Shown: positions 8,433 through 17,098 of the stretch, one piece after another
Layout of the letters: each line of letters opens with the position of its first letter
Numbering within the stretch: position 1 is the stretch's first letter
Assembly (NCBI GenBank): GCA_039679945.1
Contig: JBDKTY010000281.1
Location: 8,794 to 72,793, forward strand
DNA length: 64,000 nucleotides
Direction: 5' to 3'
Source: SbD1 sp039679945
Lineage (GTDB): Bacteria; Desulfobacterota; Syntrophobacteria; Syntrophobacterales; Syntrophobacteraceae
Program-made: the position numbers and the translations under genes
The notes under the pieces: generated by a model
Seen by the model: only the letters and a program-made list of their open reading frames with translations
What the model was told of the DNA's origin: nothing
Database searches by the model: none

Positions 8433-9167
8433 CTATTGCATCTGCCGGATGCGCACCTCAACCTCCGTCAAGGGCTTGATAAGCTCCACCAGTTCGGAAA
8501 GATTGGTTTCGCCATAGTGATACGGATAGAATACCTTGGGCCTGATAGCTTTTACCGCATCGGCGGCCATTTCGACCGTCATTGTATAGGGGAGGTTTAC
8601 GGGCAGGAATGCTATGTCTATTTGGCTCAGCTCGTTCATTTCGGGTATTTTTTCGGTGTCCCCCGCTATATAGACTCTCTTGTCGCCAAAAGTGATGATG
8701 TACCCGTTCCCCAGTCCCTTGGGATGAAAGGGAAAGCCCGAAGGGCGCTTGTGGACGATATTATATGCGGGAACACCCTCGATCTTCAGCCCCTGGACGA
8801 TTTTCACGTCCTCGTTGCGCATTATTATTCCCTCCTTGTACTGGAAAGCGCAGCTTTCGGTCAGGACAACCAGCGTGTTTTCCTTGCGAATCGTCTCGAG
8901 GGCGGCAACATCGAAATGGTCCTTGTGCTCATGGGTGAAGAGAACGATGTCGGCCTTGGGCAGCTTGGAGAAGTCGGCATATTGGCCGCAGGGGTCGACA
9001 TAGATGTTTTTGCCGTTGAATACGAACATGAGCGACGCATGACCGAGGAAATCGATTTTGAGCTGCCCGCCGGTTGTATCGAACGTGTCGGTCTCGAACG
9101 CATGCGCCGATGGCAGGGCGGGTATAAGGATGCTCAGAAAAAGCAAGACAGCTAAAACTCTTTTCAT
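8433..9167 (-). CDS. exported metallo-beta-lactamase-fold hydrolase (UlaG-like)
   Basis: 244 residues from the chosen start. A signal peptide (KRVLAVLLFLSILIPALPSAHA) is followed directly by an MBL fold. The metal-binding motif THEHKDHFD lies at about 80, a further metal-binding region includes IAGDTEKIPEMN, and the last His is in YPYHYGETN. The arrangement is that of the UlaG/L-ascorbate-6-phosphate lactonase-like subgroup, but the export signal argues against that substrate. The start at 9167 is chosen because AGGAGC sits just upstream and the signal peptide begins there; the open frame continues 27 codons further up without support. It is flanked by gaps on both sides, so it is probably a single gene. 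Substrate unknown. Confidence 0.85.
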   Translation of the reverse strand: MKRVLAVLLFLSILIPALPSAHAFETDTFDTTGGQLKIDFLGHASLMFVFNGKNIYVDPCGQYADFSKLPKADIVLFTHEHKDHFDVAALETIRKENTLVVLTESCAFQYKEGIIMRNEDVKIVQGLKIEGVPAYNIVHKRPSGFPFHPKGLGNGYIITFGDKRVYIAGDTEKIPEMNELSQIDIAFLPVNLPYTMTVEMAADAVKAIRPKVFYPYHYGETNLSELVELIKPLTEVEVRIRQMQ

Positions 9168-9357
9168 GAAAAGCTCCTGGAGTGCTGTGAACGTCTGGCC
9201 TTCAAAATATTGTTGACGGCAAGGATGAAGTGCCTGGGAACCACACATTATTCCTAAGATTACCGCGATCGGCGCATTACCTCAATGAAATTTGCGCTGT
9301 CCGCGGCCGTGTCACTTCACGCATTTAAGACGGATTCGCGTTCAGCGGGAGCAAACC

Positions 9358-9757
9358 CTGCATTCGCGTGGCAAGGCGTAGCCGGGAGACAGCGCCGTGT
9401 CCGCTCGATTCCGGCCCGTTCCACCCTTCGACACGCTCAGGGCGAACGGGAGGAAGTTCCTGTTCCGGAATGGCGTGACCCGGATCTCAACCGGTTATGT
9501 AAGCCTACGATATTGCTCACTCTCAAAAGCTGTTTGTTGAGAGCGTAGCAAGTCCCGCATTTGCTTGGCAAGGCGTAGCGAAAAATACAGCATACGCCGG
9601 ATTGATGAAAAGTCGATGACGAAGCAAGTTTCGTAAGTCATTGAATTTGCTCAATCTCAAAAGCTGTTTTTTGAGAGGCACCGAAGGGTAGGACAAGTCA
9701 GTTTTTGTCGGCATCTTCACTCTCGGGGTAGATTCATCTTGAATGCAATTCCGTATA
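9358..9757. repeat. modular dispersed intergenic repeat, copy A
   Basis: The gene-free gap 9168-10179 holds several blocks that recur elsewhere in the window. A CGCGTGGCAAGGCGTAGC block (about 9363-9380, diverged copy near 9562-9579) and a CCCTTCGACacGCTCAGGGC block (9424-9450) are present. A 70-bp block at 9510-9579 matches 33318-33387, one at 9604-9670 matches 33632-33694, and one at 9676-9757 matches 39696-39776 with equal spacing and scattered substitutions. Open frames here are short and uncoupled from ribosome sites, so I call no gene. Confidence 0.7.
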
Positions 9758-9847
9758 AGACGGCTGGCCAGGTGGCGCGCGATCCCTGGACCTGTTTACG
9801 GGATGGACGACAGCATATGATAAGTCGATTCGTCTCGATTGCTGAGC

Positions 9848-9951
9848 CCTTCAGCCCATGGATGGGTTACAGGGTGAATCGATCGGTTCGGTGCGCCGCC
9901 AGACCTTCGGGTATTCCTTCAGCCCATGGATGGGTTACAGGGTGAATCGAT
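9848..9951. repeat. 36-bp direct repeat pair with a 32-bp spacer
   Basis: Two identical 36-bp units at 9848-9883 and 9916-9951 begin CCTTCAGCCCATGGATGGG and contain the small palindrome CCCAT-GG-ATGGG. The 32 bp between them are unrelated. The geometry is that of a one-spacer CRISPR, but there are only two units, no degenerate third unit and no cas gene in the window. A minimal or relict array and a duplicated intergenic element are both possible. Confidence 0.6.
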
Positions 9952-10179
9952 AATGTGAAGCATACGCGGGCGGGCATGGCGGAACCCTCACCGCATTTTC
10001 GGGCAAAACAGCGCATCGGGAGACTTTTCTCTTGTTGCCCGACTTAAGTTATGGAATCTTGAGCCGATGTCCACAATGTGTCCGCAATAAAAAGCAGCAA
10101 TAAGGGTATTTCAATTCAACAAGCGCCCCCTCCGACTGGGAGCAGTTATCTTCGGGGCGCTCCAGGGAGATTCTTTCGG

Positions 10180-10398
10180 ATGGAGATAGCATACTACTTC
10201 TGCCTGGCGGTCGTGGTCCTCCTGTTGGTTGCCATTTTCCTTTTCAAGAAGTCGAAGGGCGGGGAAGAGAAGAAAAAAATACCCGAAACCTATTTCGGTG
10301 CAATCCGCGTTACAGACCGTGAGGGCAGGGACATGTTGATCGTGCGCAAGGGCGATGGAAGCTTCGACATGGTCGAGGAGGAAAAAGTAAAAAAGTAG
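10180..10398 (+). CDS. small single-span membrane protein
   Basis: 72 residues starting MEIAYYFCLAVVVLLLVAI: one N-terminal transmembrane helix ending in a Lys-rich stop-transfer (FKKSKGGEEKKK). A soluble tail of about 40 residues follows (AIRVTDREGRDMLIVRKGDGSFDMVEEE). The start at 10180 is supported by AGGGAGA about 10 nt upstream and by the helix; the frame is open for 34 further codons upstream without support. It is convergent with the cupin gene. I do not recognise the family. Confidence 0.6.
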   Translation: MEIAYYFCLAVVVLLLVAIFLFKKSKGGEEKKKIPETYFGAIRVTDREGRDMLIVRKGDGSFDMVEEEKVKK

Positions 10399-10418
10399 AC
10401 GAGATCCCGTGGCTGTTT

Positions 10419-10829
10419 TTATTGGCCGACCAGGGCGGGGAAGAGATGGTCGTCCCGCCGGTCATGGAGCGAATCAAAATACTCTATCACATGCGCCTCC
10501 TCCAGGGCATCGAAACGGTGTGCGCACCGCGGGTAGATGGTAATCCTGCTGCCGGCGCTTACTTCAACGACAGAGGATTCTCCCGAGTCGATGTCAACGA
10601 ACTTGAGGCTCAGCCTGCCGGAAATGAGATAGAGGTACTCGACCTTTTCGAGGTGAAAATGCCCGCCCCTGAAAAAACCTTCCCCTTTGTTAACCGAGAA
10701 GTACGCCAGGTGACGAAATGACCTTCCATCTTCAATCAGCGCCAGTTCGCCCCTGGGCTGAATAATACGCCTGATGGGGATCTGTTCCGACGTGATGGGT
10801 ATTGTCTCGATTACGATCTTTTCAGTCAT
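10419..10829 (-). CDS. cupin-domain protein, FdtA/QdtA (WxcM)-like
   Basis: 136 residues forming a single small cupin. PRGELALIEDGRSF leads into the metal motif GGHFHLEKVEYLYLISGRL (about 54-73), and the second half carries PRCAHRF near 101-107. The opening PRGELALIEDGR plus HxH...E pattern resembles the sugar 3,4-ketoisomerase/WxcM group, which acts on dTDP-keto sugars. No sugar-nucleotide genes are nearby, so only the fold is firm. It overlaps the stop of cobA/hemD by 4 bp (ATGA), making it the last gene of the prmC-to-hem operon. Confidence 0.72.
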   Translation of the reverse strand: MTEKIVIETIPITSEQIPIRRIIQPRGELALIEDGRSFRHLAYFSVNKGEGFFRGGHFHLEKVEYLYLISGRLSLKFVDIDSGESSVVEVSAGSRITIYPRCAHRFDALEEAHVIEYFDSLHDRRDDHLFPALVGQ

Positions 10830-12376
10830 TTTTCATTACCTTCCGGTTGATCATGCACTGCAAAATGCGAAACTATGGAGCCCACAAGTCCGCCAATCGT
10901 ATACTCGGAAGGCATAATGGACGTTTGCAGGCCAAAGCCCTTCGCGGTCTGCGCCGTCACCGGGCCGATACACGCAATTGCTGTCCCGCCAAGGTGCGGA
11001 AGGATATTTTCTTTTTCGAGAAGGCTGAAAAAATTGGTGACTGTCGACGAGGAAGTGAAGGTGACGCAGTCCACCTGACCGTTAATGAAAAGTTCGGCGA
11101 TCTCGGGGACGTTTTCCCGGGGAAGGGTTGTTTGATAGGCCGGGACGACATCGACATCCGCCCCCCACTCCCGCAGTTTCTCCGGGAGAATTTCTCGCGC
11201 AACCATGGCCCTGGGAATCAGAAATCGCTTGCCGCGTACGTCCCGGGCCTCGAAAGCTTCGATGATGGCCTCCGCCCTGTATTCTCCGGGTACCAGATCC
11301 GGCTTGAGCATGAGTGTCTCGAGCGCTTCGGAGGTTTTCGGACCGATTGCCGCCAGTTTTACACCCTTTAAATCGCGCGCATCCATTCCCGCGGCAAGAA
11401 GTCTTTCCATGAAGAAACGAACCCCGTTCACACTGGTGAATATGGCCCAGTCGTATTGCGAAATGTTTCTGACAGCGGCATCGAGCGGTTCCCAGGAGGG
11501 CGGCGGGGAAATGGCTATGGTAGGGAACTCGATGCAGTTCGCGCCGAGTTCCTGGAGTTCGGCCCTGAAGTCGCTTGCCTGCTCTCTTGCCCGCGTGATG
11601 ACGATTGTGCGCCCGAACAGGGGCCGGCGCTCGAACCAGTTAAGCTCTTCGCGGCACTTCACTACTTCTCCGACCACAATCATTGCCGGAGGTTTCAAAT
11701 TGGCTTCCTTCACCTTCCTCACTATATCGGCGAGAGTGCCTGAAACCGTTTGCTGCCTGGATGTCGTGCCCCAACGGATAAGCGCAACCGGAGTGTCAAC
11801 GGGTCTGCCGTTTTCGACCAGATTCGCGCAGATTTCGGGCAGGTTTTTCACACCCATGAAAAACACGAGCGTCCCGGCCCCGGTGGCAAGCTTGTCCCAC
11901 GCGATCTTGGAATCCTGGGAGTCTTTATCGCTGCGTTCGTGTCCGGTAACAAAAGCGATACTCGCGGTGAAATCCCGGTGGGACAGGGGAATGCCCGCAT
12001 ACGCGGGAACCGCTACAGCCGCGGAAATTCCGGGAACGACTTCAAAGGCGATTCCATTTGCGACCAATACCTGGGCTTCTTCCCCCCCGCGTCCGAATAC
12101 GAACGGGTCACCACCCTTGAGCCGAACGACCACGTGCTCACGTCCCTTTTCGACCAGGAGAGCATTTATCCCGTCCTGACTAAGAGTGTGGTCGCCGCCC
12201 TTCTTCCCGACGTAGATGCGCTCCGCGCCGGCGGGGGCATATCCGAGAAACTCCTCGTTGGCCAGATAGTCAAATATTACCACTTCGGCGCGTTCGAGGA
12301 CTTGCCTGCCGCGAATGGTCAAAAGACCGGGATCACCCGGACCGGCTCCCACAAGATAGACGATTCCTTTTTTCAC
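10826..12376 (-). CDS. cobA/hemD: bifunctional uroporphyrinogen-III C-methyltransferase / uroporphyrinogen-III synthase
   Basis: 516 residues with two enzymes of one pathway. Residues 1-245 are a CobA/SUMT methyltransferase (VYLVGAGPGDPGLLTIRG, RLKGGDPFVFGRGGEEA, VPGISAAVAVPAYAGIP) that makes precorrin-2 towards siroheme or cobalamin. Residues 255-510 are HemD uroporphyrinogen-III synthase, which is poorly conserved but recognisable from GRTIVITRAREQASDF, IFTSVNGVRFF and VTFTSSSTVTNFF. Translation starts at GTG 3 nt after the hemC stop. The HemC product therefore passes to HemD and then to CobA, encoded side by side. The fused arrangement is common in Firmicutes and Desulfobacterota. Confidence 0.93.
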   Translation of the reverse strand: MKKGIVYLVGAGPGDPGLLTIRGRQVLERAEVVIFDYLANEEFLGYAPAGAERIYVGKKGGDHTLSQDGINALLVEKGREHVVVRLKGGDPFVFGRGGEEAQVLVANGIAFEVVPGISAAVAVPAYAGIPLSHRDFTASIAFVTGHERSDKDSQDSKIAWDKLATGAGTLVFFMGVKNLPEICANLVENGRPVDTPVALIRWGTTSRQQTVSGTLADIVRKVKEANLKPPAMIVVGEVVKCREELNWFERRPLFGRTIVITRAREQASDFRAELQELGANCIEFPTIAISPPPSWEPLDAAVRNISQYDWAIFTSVNGVRFFMERLLAAGMDARDLKGVKLAAIGPKTSEALETLMLKPDLVPGEYRAEAIIEAFEARDVRGKRFLIPRAMVAREILPEKLREWGADVDVVPAYQTTLPRENVPEIAELFINGQVDCVTFTSSSTVTNFFSLLEKENILPHLGGTAIACIGPVTAQTAKGFGLQTSIMPSEYTIGGLVGSIVSHFAVHDQPEGNEK

Positions 12377-12379
12377 TCT

Positions 12380-13339
12380 TCAGGTCCTTCGGCCCGATTC
12401 GGGCAACCGGGTAATTTGGTAAACCTCGTCCAGGATGCGCCTGGCACCGGAATGGAGAAGCTCGGCGGCAACCATTCTGCCGAGTTCCACCGCATTTTCC
12501 AGCGGCCCGTTTCGGTGCGCGCGGAATACTTCCCTGCCGTCAAGCGAAGCGACAAGCCCGGCAAGCTCGATGTTGTTTCCGGTAACGCGGGCGTATCCGC
12601 CGATCGGAACCTGGCAACCGCCTTCCAGTTCCTTCAAAAGACTGCGTTCGGCCTGCACCGCCACGGCGCTTCGGGGATGATTGAGCGGCTTCAAAATCTT
12701 CCGGACTCTTTCGTCATCGGACCTGGCTTCGATTCCAAGCGCGCCCTGTCCAATAGCCGGGACGAACTCCTCCGGGTCCAGGAACGTGGTTATCCGCTCC
12801 TGCCACCCCATGCGCCTGATACCGGCCGCCGCGAGAATAATAGCGTCGTATTGGCCCTCCCGGAGCTTTCTTAGCCGGGTTTCCAGATTTCCACGCAACG
12901 TTCGCACCTCGAAATCGGGGCGCATCTTGAGTATCTGGGCGGCCCGGCGCAGGCTGCTCGTCCCTATGACGGCGCCACGGGGCAGATCACCGATATCCTT
13001 GCCCTGTCTTATGATCAGAACATCACGGGGGTCTTCACGCTCCGGAACGGCGCCGATTTCGAGTCCTTCCGGAAGGAGAGCCGGGACGTCTTTCATACTG
13101 TGGATCGCGATATCCACTGCTCCTTCCAGCAGGGCGTCCTCAATCTCCTTTACAAAGAGTCCTTTCCCGCCGACCTTTGCCAACGGCACATCGGTAATCT
13201 TGTCCCCGGTGGTCTTGATGACTTGAAGCTCGACGGAAAGCTCGGGCCAGAGGTCTTCCAGGGCCTTTTTCATCATTCCGCTTTGCTGAAGGGCCAGCAT
13301 GCTCCCTCGGGTCCCGATCCGTATAATCTCTTTTGCCAA
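12380..13339 (-). CDS. hemC: hydroxymethylbilane synthase (porphobilinogen deaminase)
   Basis: 319 residues, normal length. It joins four porphobilinogen units on a dipyrromethane cofactor. The cofactor Cys is in EGGCQVPIGGYA near residue 243, and the active-site Asp region is DIAIHSMKDVPALLPEGL near 77-94. The N-terminal RIGTRGSMLALQQ matches the family. Translation starts at TTG with AGAGGAT about 5 nt upstream, a weaker start than its neighbours that may lower expression. It lies between fmdB and cobA/hemD. Confidence 0.95.
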   Translation of the reverse strand: MAKEIIRIGTRGSMLALQQSGMMKKALEDLWPELSVELQVIKTTGDKITDVPLAKVGGKGLFVKEIEDALLEGAVDIAIHSMKDVPALLPEGLEIGAVPEREDPRDVLIIRQGKDIGDLPRGAVIGTSSLRRAAQILKMRPDFEVRTLRGNLETRLRKLREGQYDAIILAAAGIRRMGWQERITTFLDPEEFVPAIGQGALGIEARSDDERVRKILKPLNHPRSAVAVQAERSLLKELEGGCQVPIGGYARVTGNNIELAGLVASLDGREVFRAHRNGPLENAVELGRMVAAELLHSGARRILDEVYQITRLPESGRRT

Positions 13340-13356
13340 GTTATCCTCTTGTCAGT

Positions 13357-13590
13357 CTAGTGGCAGGTACTGCAACTGCCGCCCGCGCACCCGGCACACC
13401 CCGAACCTCCCGAAGCCATCCTGCTGCTGGCGGCGCCTTTGTCTCCACCGCTCTTGAAGCCGCACACGGACATCTTTTTCTGGACATCGGGCGATTCGCA
13501 CTTGGGGCAGGTTACAGCCTCGTCGCTTCTGAAAACAAGCCGTTCAAACTCCTCACTGCAGTTGCAGCACGCATATTCGTAAATGGGCAT
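13357..13590 (-). CDS. FmdB-type zinc-ribbon protein with Cys-rich tail
   Basis: 77 residues. The start MPIYEYACCNCSEEFERL and the second knuckle CPKCESPDV form a four-Cys zinc ribbon of the FmdB regulatory family. The tail is Gly/Ser/Cys-rich (GCAGCAGGSCSTCH) and could bind a second metal. FmdB-like proteins are often encoded next to metabolic genes and their role is poorly defined. A GGAGG site lies 5 nt before the ATG. It is 17 bp ahead of hemC. Confidence 0.85.
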   Translation of the reverse strand: MPIYEYACCNCSEEFERLVFRSDEAVTCPKCESPDVQKKMSVCGFKSGGDKGAASSRMASGGSGCAGCAGGSCSTCH

Positions 13591-13640
13591 TTCGACCTCC
13601 GGGGAATTGAATATTTCTCGTTCGGCTTAAGAATAACATG

Positions 13641-14018
13641 TCAGGACGCAGCCTCCAACTCTATAAGATCGCCGTCCCTAACCGCTTTGAACGCACGGGC
13701 GTCACCGTCTACCCTGCCGATGATGTTCACGGCGCTCGCCGGTCGGATTTCATTGCCGCGGCTGATCGGAGTCGGACCGAAAAAGATGCAGAACGCATCG
13801 CCCGAGGGCCAATACCCGAGATCGCCGATATTAACCAGCTCTTTCGCTGTTGCGTCGAGCTTTTGCTTGACGGGAATGCGGAAGTAGACCTCATCTCCCC
13901 ATGTGTTCGCCGAAGTCGAGAAAGGCAGGTTCTCGCACAGGGCAAGGGCTGTGGGAGAATCGTTCAGTGTTGCCCTGATTGTCAGACCGCCGGAGCGAAT
14001 GTTTATTTGACGACTCAT
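13641..14018 (-). CDS. cyclophilin-like fold protein (TM1367/DUF369 type)
   Basis: 125 residues. RSGGLTIRATLNDSPTALALCENLPF at the N-terminus and the central WGDEVYFRIPV, DLGYWPSGDAFCIFFGPTP and ASAVNIIGRVDGD segments match the small cyclophilin-like barrel family. Proline isomerase activity has not been shown for this group. The ATG follows the stop of the deoxyhypusine synthase-like gene with no gap, and GAGGAGG lies inside that gene's end, so the two are translationally coupled. A joint role is inference. Confidence 0.75.
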   Translation of the reverse strand: MSRQINIRSGGLTIRATLNDSPTALALCENLPFSTSANTWGDEVYFRIPVKQKLDATAKELVNIGDLGYWPSGDAFCIFFGPTPISRGNEIRPASAVNIIGRVDGDARAFKAVRDGDLIELEAAS

Positions 14019-14993
14019 TCAAGCCTCCTCGCGCAGGTTGTCAATGACCGCCGCCATGAGCAGCGGAAACATGATTTCGTGATGGCCCGTGAGGTTGATC
14101 CCCGTACCGCTTTCGAGCGTGGGGCGGGCTACAACGTTCGTCATGGGTCGGTATTGGCGCTGAAAGTCCATATTGATAGTGGTCAGTCCGTCGAGAGAGT
14201 ATCCGAGATTTCTGGCAACACTCACGGCCTTCAGAAAAATCTCCGGGATTACCACGGCGGAGCCGAGGTTTATGAATACTCCCCTCCGGAGCTCGGACGT
14301 GAGAGCGCAGAACAGCTTGAAATCAAGGTGGCTGAGAGCGCCCGTGGCGGCGCCGTCCATTTCGGGGTGCATGTGGATAATGTCGGTTCCGATGGCCACG
14401 TGGGCGGTGGCGGGCAAGCCAAGCCTGGCCGCGGCCGCCAGGATGCTGAGGTCCGAGTGAGGGGGGTTCTGTTCCAGGATGGCGTTCCCTACAGCTCTTC
14501 CCAAACCGGTGTTGCCCTCTTTATATGCGGAACTCACCGCATGATGGATAAACTCGGCGGTCTCCCTGGCCATCCCGAATTCGCCGCCGCCCAGATGCGC
14601 CGCCACATCTTCGGAGGTCTTCCCGGCGAGGGCGATCTCGGTATCGTGAATCAATACCGCCCCGTTGACCGCGATTCCGGAAAAAATGCCGCGCTCCATG
14701 GCATCTATCAGGATCGGATTGAGGCCCACCTTGACGGGGTGTGCCCCCATTCCAAGGACAACGGTCCCGCCGTTCCGCACGGCGGTTGAAATGGCTGATA
14801 CGGCCAGTCCAAGGTCCGATGCGGCGAGAATGGAAGGCAGAGTATCGATGAACTTCGAAAAGGAATCTCCCGGGGTCCAGGCTTTCGCGAAACTGGAGAT
14901 GCCGACTTTGCTCTGCCGGTCAAACAGGCTGGTAGTCTTTACCCTGGACAGGTCAAGTGGTTTCCATTCCTTGCCGCGTGCCGCCATTGTCAT
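14019..14993 (-). CDS. deoxyhypusine synthase-like protein without the catalytic lysine
   Basis: 324 residues. Similarity to the deoxyhypusine/homospermidine synthase fold is seen in SGIAVNGAVLIHDTEIAL and GKTSEDV (about 105-130) and in the C-terminal HHEIMFPLLMAAVID, equivalent to the synthase VFPLLVAE segment. In true synthases a Lys about 18 residues before that FPLL carries the aminobutyl group. Here the stretch ARPTLESGTGINLTG contains no Lys, so the classic transfer to eIF5A or an amine is not expected. The gene overlaps the murA stop by 4 bp and is directly followed by the cyclophilin-like gene. The substrate is unknown, and the family call rests on motif recall, not a search. Confidence 0.6.
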   Translation of the reverse strand: MTMAARGKEWKPLDLSRVKTTSLFDRQSKVGISSFAKAWTPGDSFSKFIDTLPSILAASDLGLAVSAISTAVRNGGTVVLGMGAHPVKVGLNPILIDAMERGIFSGIAVNGAVLIHDTEIALAGKTSEDVAAHLGGGEFGMARETAEFIHHAVSSAYKEGNTGLGRAVGNAILEQNPPHSDLSILAAAARLGLPATAHVAIGTDIIHMHPEMDGAATGALSHLDFKLFCALTSELRRGVFINLGSAVVIPEIFLKAVSVARNLGYSLDGLTTINMDFQRQYRPMTNVVARPTLESGTGINLTGHHEIMFPLLMAAVIDNLREEA

Positions 14994-16240
14994 TCCTTTA
15001 TGCGTGTAATTTTCGCGCCTACCGCCGACAGTTTCGTTTCGATGGACTCGTATCCCCGGTCAAGATGGTAAATGCGTGTAATCTCGGTAGCGCCTTTCGC
15101 CGCCAGGGCGCCCAGGACAAGGGATGCCGAAGCGCGCAGGTCGGTCGCCATTACGGGGGCTCCGGAAAGGTTCTTGACGCCCGTGACCACGGCTGTCCTT
15201 CCGTCGAGTTCGATATTGGCGCCCATGCGTTTGAGTTCGAGCACGTGCATGAACCGGTTCTCGAATATTTGCTCGGATATCAGACTGACGCCGTTGCCGA
15301 CTGTCATCATGGCCATAAACTGGGCCTGCATGTCGGTGGGAAACGCCGGGTATGGCTGTGTCCGGGCATTTACACTGCGAATTTTGCCGTTTCTGCTGAC
15401 TTCGATAGTATCGCCGTCAGCCGTTATGGAGAGCCCGGCTTCGGTGAATTTCTGGATGACGGCGCCCATGTGATGGGGTTCGCACCCCGTGAGCGTGAGA
15501 TGTCCTCCGGTTATCCCCGCCGCAACCATATAAGTGCCGGCTTCGATACGGTCCGGAATGACCGTGCATTCGGCCGGGGACAGTTCCCGCACCCCATGAA
15601 TGGTAATCTCGGGTGTGCCGGCGCCTTCTATTTTCGCGCCCATCCTGCATAAATACTCGGCAAGGGCGCTCACTTCCGGTTCACGCGCGGCATTCTTAAG
15701 AACGGTAACACCGTCGGCGAGGCACGCGGCCATCATAATATTCTCGGTGCCGGTTACGGTCACTCCGTCAAACGTGATGCACGCCCCCTTGAGCCTGTTC
15801 GCTCGGGCCAATACGTAGCCATGTTCCAGCTTTATCTCCACCCCCATCTGTTCGAGCGCCTTGAGGTGGAGGTTTATCGGCCGCGCGCCTATAGCGCAGC
15901 CGCCGGGGAGTGAAACGCGGGCTTTCCTGTAACGCGCCACCAGCGGCCCCAGAGCCAGGACAGAGGCCCGCATGGTTTTCACCAGGTCGTAGGGTGCTTC
16001 GAGCGTGTGTATATCCGATGTATTTATTTCCAGATCATGATTGTGTTTTGACGTCGTGCCCATGTGCCCGAGCAGGTTCAGCATGGTCCGAATGTCTCTG
16101 AGCTTTGGCGCATTGTGAAAGCGGTGCGTGCCGTTCGCGAGAAGAGTTGCGGCCATCAGCGGCAGAGCCGCATTCTTGGCGCCGCTGATTCGAACCTTCC
16201 CCTCCAGGGGTACCCCACCTTCTATCACCAGCTTATCCAT
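14990..16240 (-). CDS. murA: UDP-N-acetylglucosamine 1-carboxyvinyltransferase
   Basis: 416 residues, typical length. It catalyses the first committed step of peptidoglycan synthesis, transfer of enolpyruvate from PEP to UDP-GlcNAc. The N-terminal Lys is in ISGAKNAALPLMAA near residue 22, the reactive Cys loop is PGGCAIGARPINLH near 115, and the C-terminal RIYHLDRGYESIETKL is typical. The loop Cys is present, which fits fosfomycin sensitivity rather than natural resistance. It lies 9 bp after prmC in a conserved prmC-murA order. Confidence 0.96.
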   Translation of the reverse strand: MDKLVIEGGVPLEGKVRISGAKNAALPLMAATLLANGTHRFHNAPKLRDIRTMLNLLGHMGTTSKHNHDLEINTSDIHTLEAPYDLVKTMRASVLALGPLVARYRKARVSLPGGCAIGARPINLHLKALEQMGVEIKLEHGYVLARANRLKGACITFDGVTVTGTENIMMAACLADGVTVLKNAAREPEVSALAEYLCRMGAKIEGAGTPEITIHGVRELSPAECTVIPDRIEAGTYMVAAGITGGHLTLTGCEPHHMGAVIQKFTEAGLSITADGDTIEVSRNGKIRSVNARTQPYPAFPTDMQAQFMAMMTVGNGVSLISEQIFENRFMHVLELKRMGANIELDGRTAVVTGVKNLSGAPVMATDLRASASLVLGALAAKGATEITRIYHLDRGYESIETKLSAVGAKITRIKE

Positions 16241-16249
16241 GATTATCCC

Positions 16250-17098
16250 CTAACTGTTCCGCACATGCAGAACACGTTTAATGTCCGCGTAATCCTTAAT
16301 AAACTCATGTCTTGAGGTAAGCTCCCGTTCCAGGATCTCGGCTTGCCCCTGTCCGATTTCAATGAGAAGCGAACCGCCCGGTTTGAGAAAGTCGCGGAAT
16401 TCCCGAAGAATACCGCGAACAAGGTCGAGACCCTGCCTGCCTCCTCCTCTCAGGGCGGAATGCGGCTCATAATTGGCGATTTCGGGTGCCAGGTCAAGGA
16501 ATTCCGATTCAGCTATATAGGGAGGATTAGACACGATGAAATCAAATTGCCGATTGGGAAGTAAAGCTTGCATGAGGTCCATCTGGACAAAGCGCACCCG
16601 CTCGGCGACTGAGTGGCGGACGGCGTTTCTTCGTGCAACTTCCAGGGCCGCCAGGGACCTGTCGCTGGCTATGAGCGACATGCGCGGGGATTCATGGGCC
16701 AGGGTCACGGCGATAGCTCCGGACCCCGTCCCGATATCCAGTACGAGCATGGATCGATCGGCGGCGAGTTCCAATACCTTTTCGACAATAATTTCCGTCT
16801 CCGGACGGGGTATGAGAACATCCGGGGTCACTTCGAATTCAAGGGACCAGAACTCCTGTTTGCCGAGAATGTATTGGGTGGGTTCGGATGCGGCCCTGCG
16901 CCGCACGAATTCACGGAAGCGGGCGAGTTCCTCGGGCGCGAGCGGCTTATCATAATTGAGATACAACTGGATGCGTTCCACGCCAAGGAGGTGAGCGAGG
17001 AGCACCTCGGCGTCCGCCCTGGGCTGCTCGATTCCCTTACCGCCGAAATAACCGGCTGTCCACTGCAGAACTTTCAGGATGGTCCACTTTTCTTCCAT
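16250..17098 (-). CDS. prmC: release factor glutamine N5-methyltransferase
   Basis: 282 residues. It methylates the Gln of the GGQ motif in peptide release factors. An N-terminal helical domain (1-95, ILKVLQWTAGYFGGKGIEQPRADAEVLLAHLLG) precedes a SAM-dependent Rossmann domain. The latter has VLDIGTGSGAIAVTLA near 122 and the catalytic FIVSNPPYIAESEF near 190. The gene usually follows prfA; here about 420 bp of apparently gene-free DNA lie upstream, so prfA is elsewhere. It appears to be the first gene of the operon that runs through murA to the cupin gene. Confidence 0.94.
   Translation of the reverse strand: MEEKWTILKVLQWTAGYFGGKGIEQPRADAEVLLAHLLGVERIQLYLNYDKPLAPEELARFREFVRRRAASEPTQYILGKQEFWSLEFEVTPDVLIPRPETEIIVEKVLELAADRSMLVLDIGTGSGAIAVTLAHESPRMSLIASDRSLAALEVARRNAVRHSVAERVRFVQMDLMQALLPNRQFDFIVSNPPYIAESEFLDLAPEIANYEPHSALRGGGRQGLDLVRGILREFRDFLKPGGSLLIEIGQGQAEILERELTSRHEFIKDYADIKRVLHVRNS

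Noticed and set aside
9739..9945. 68-codon open frame in the repeat gap
   Set aside because: It runs through the 36-bp direct repeat and has no ribosome site.
9848..9951. Full CRISPR-Cas locus
   Set aside because: Only two repeats and no cas genes anywhere in the window; kept as a repeat pair only.
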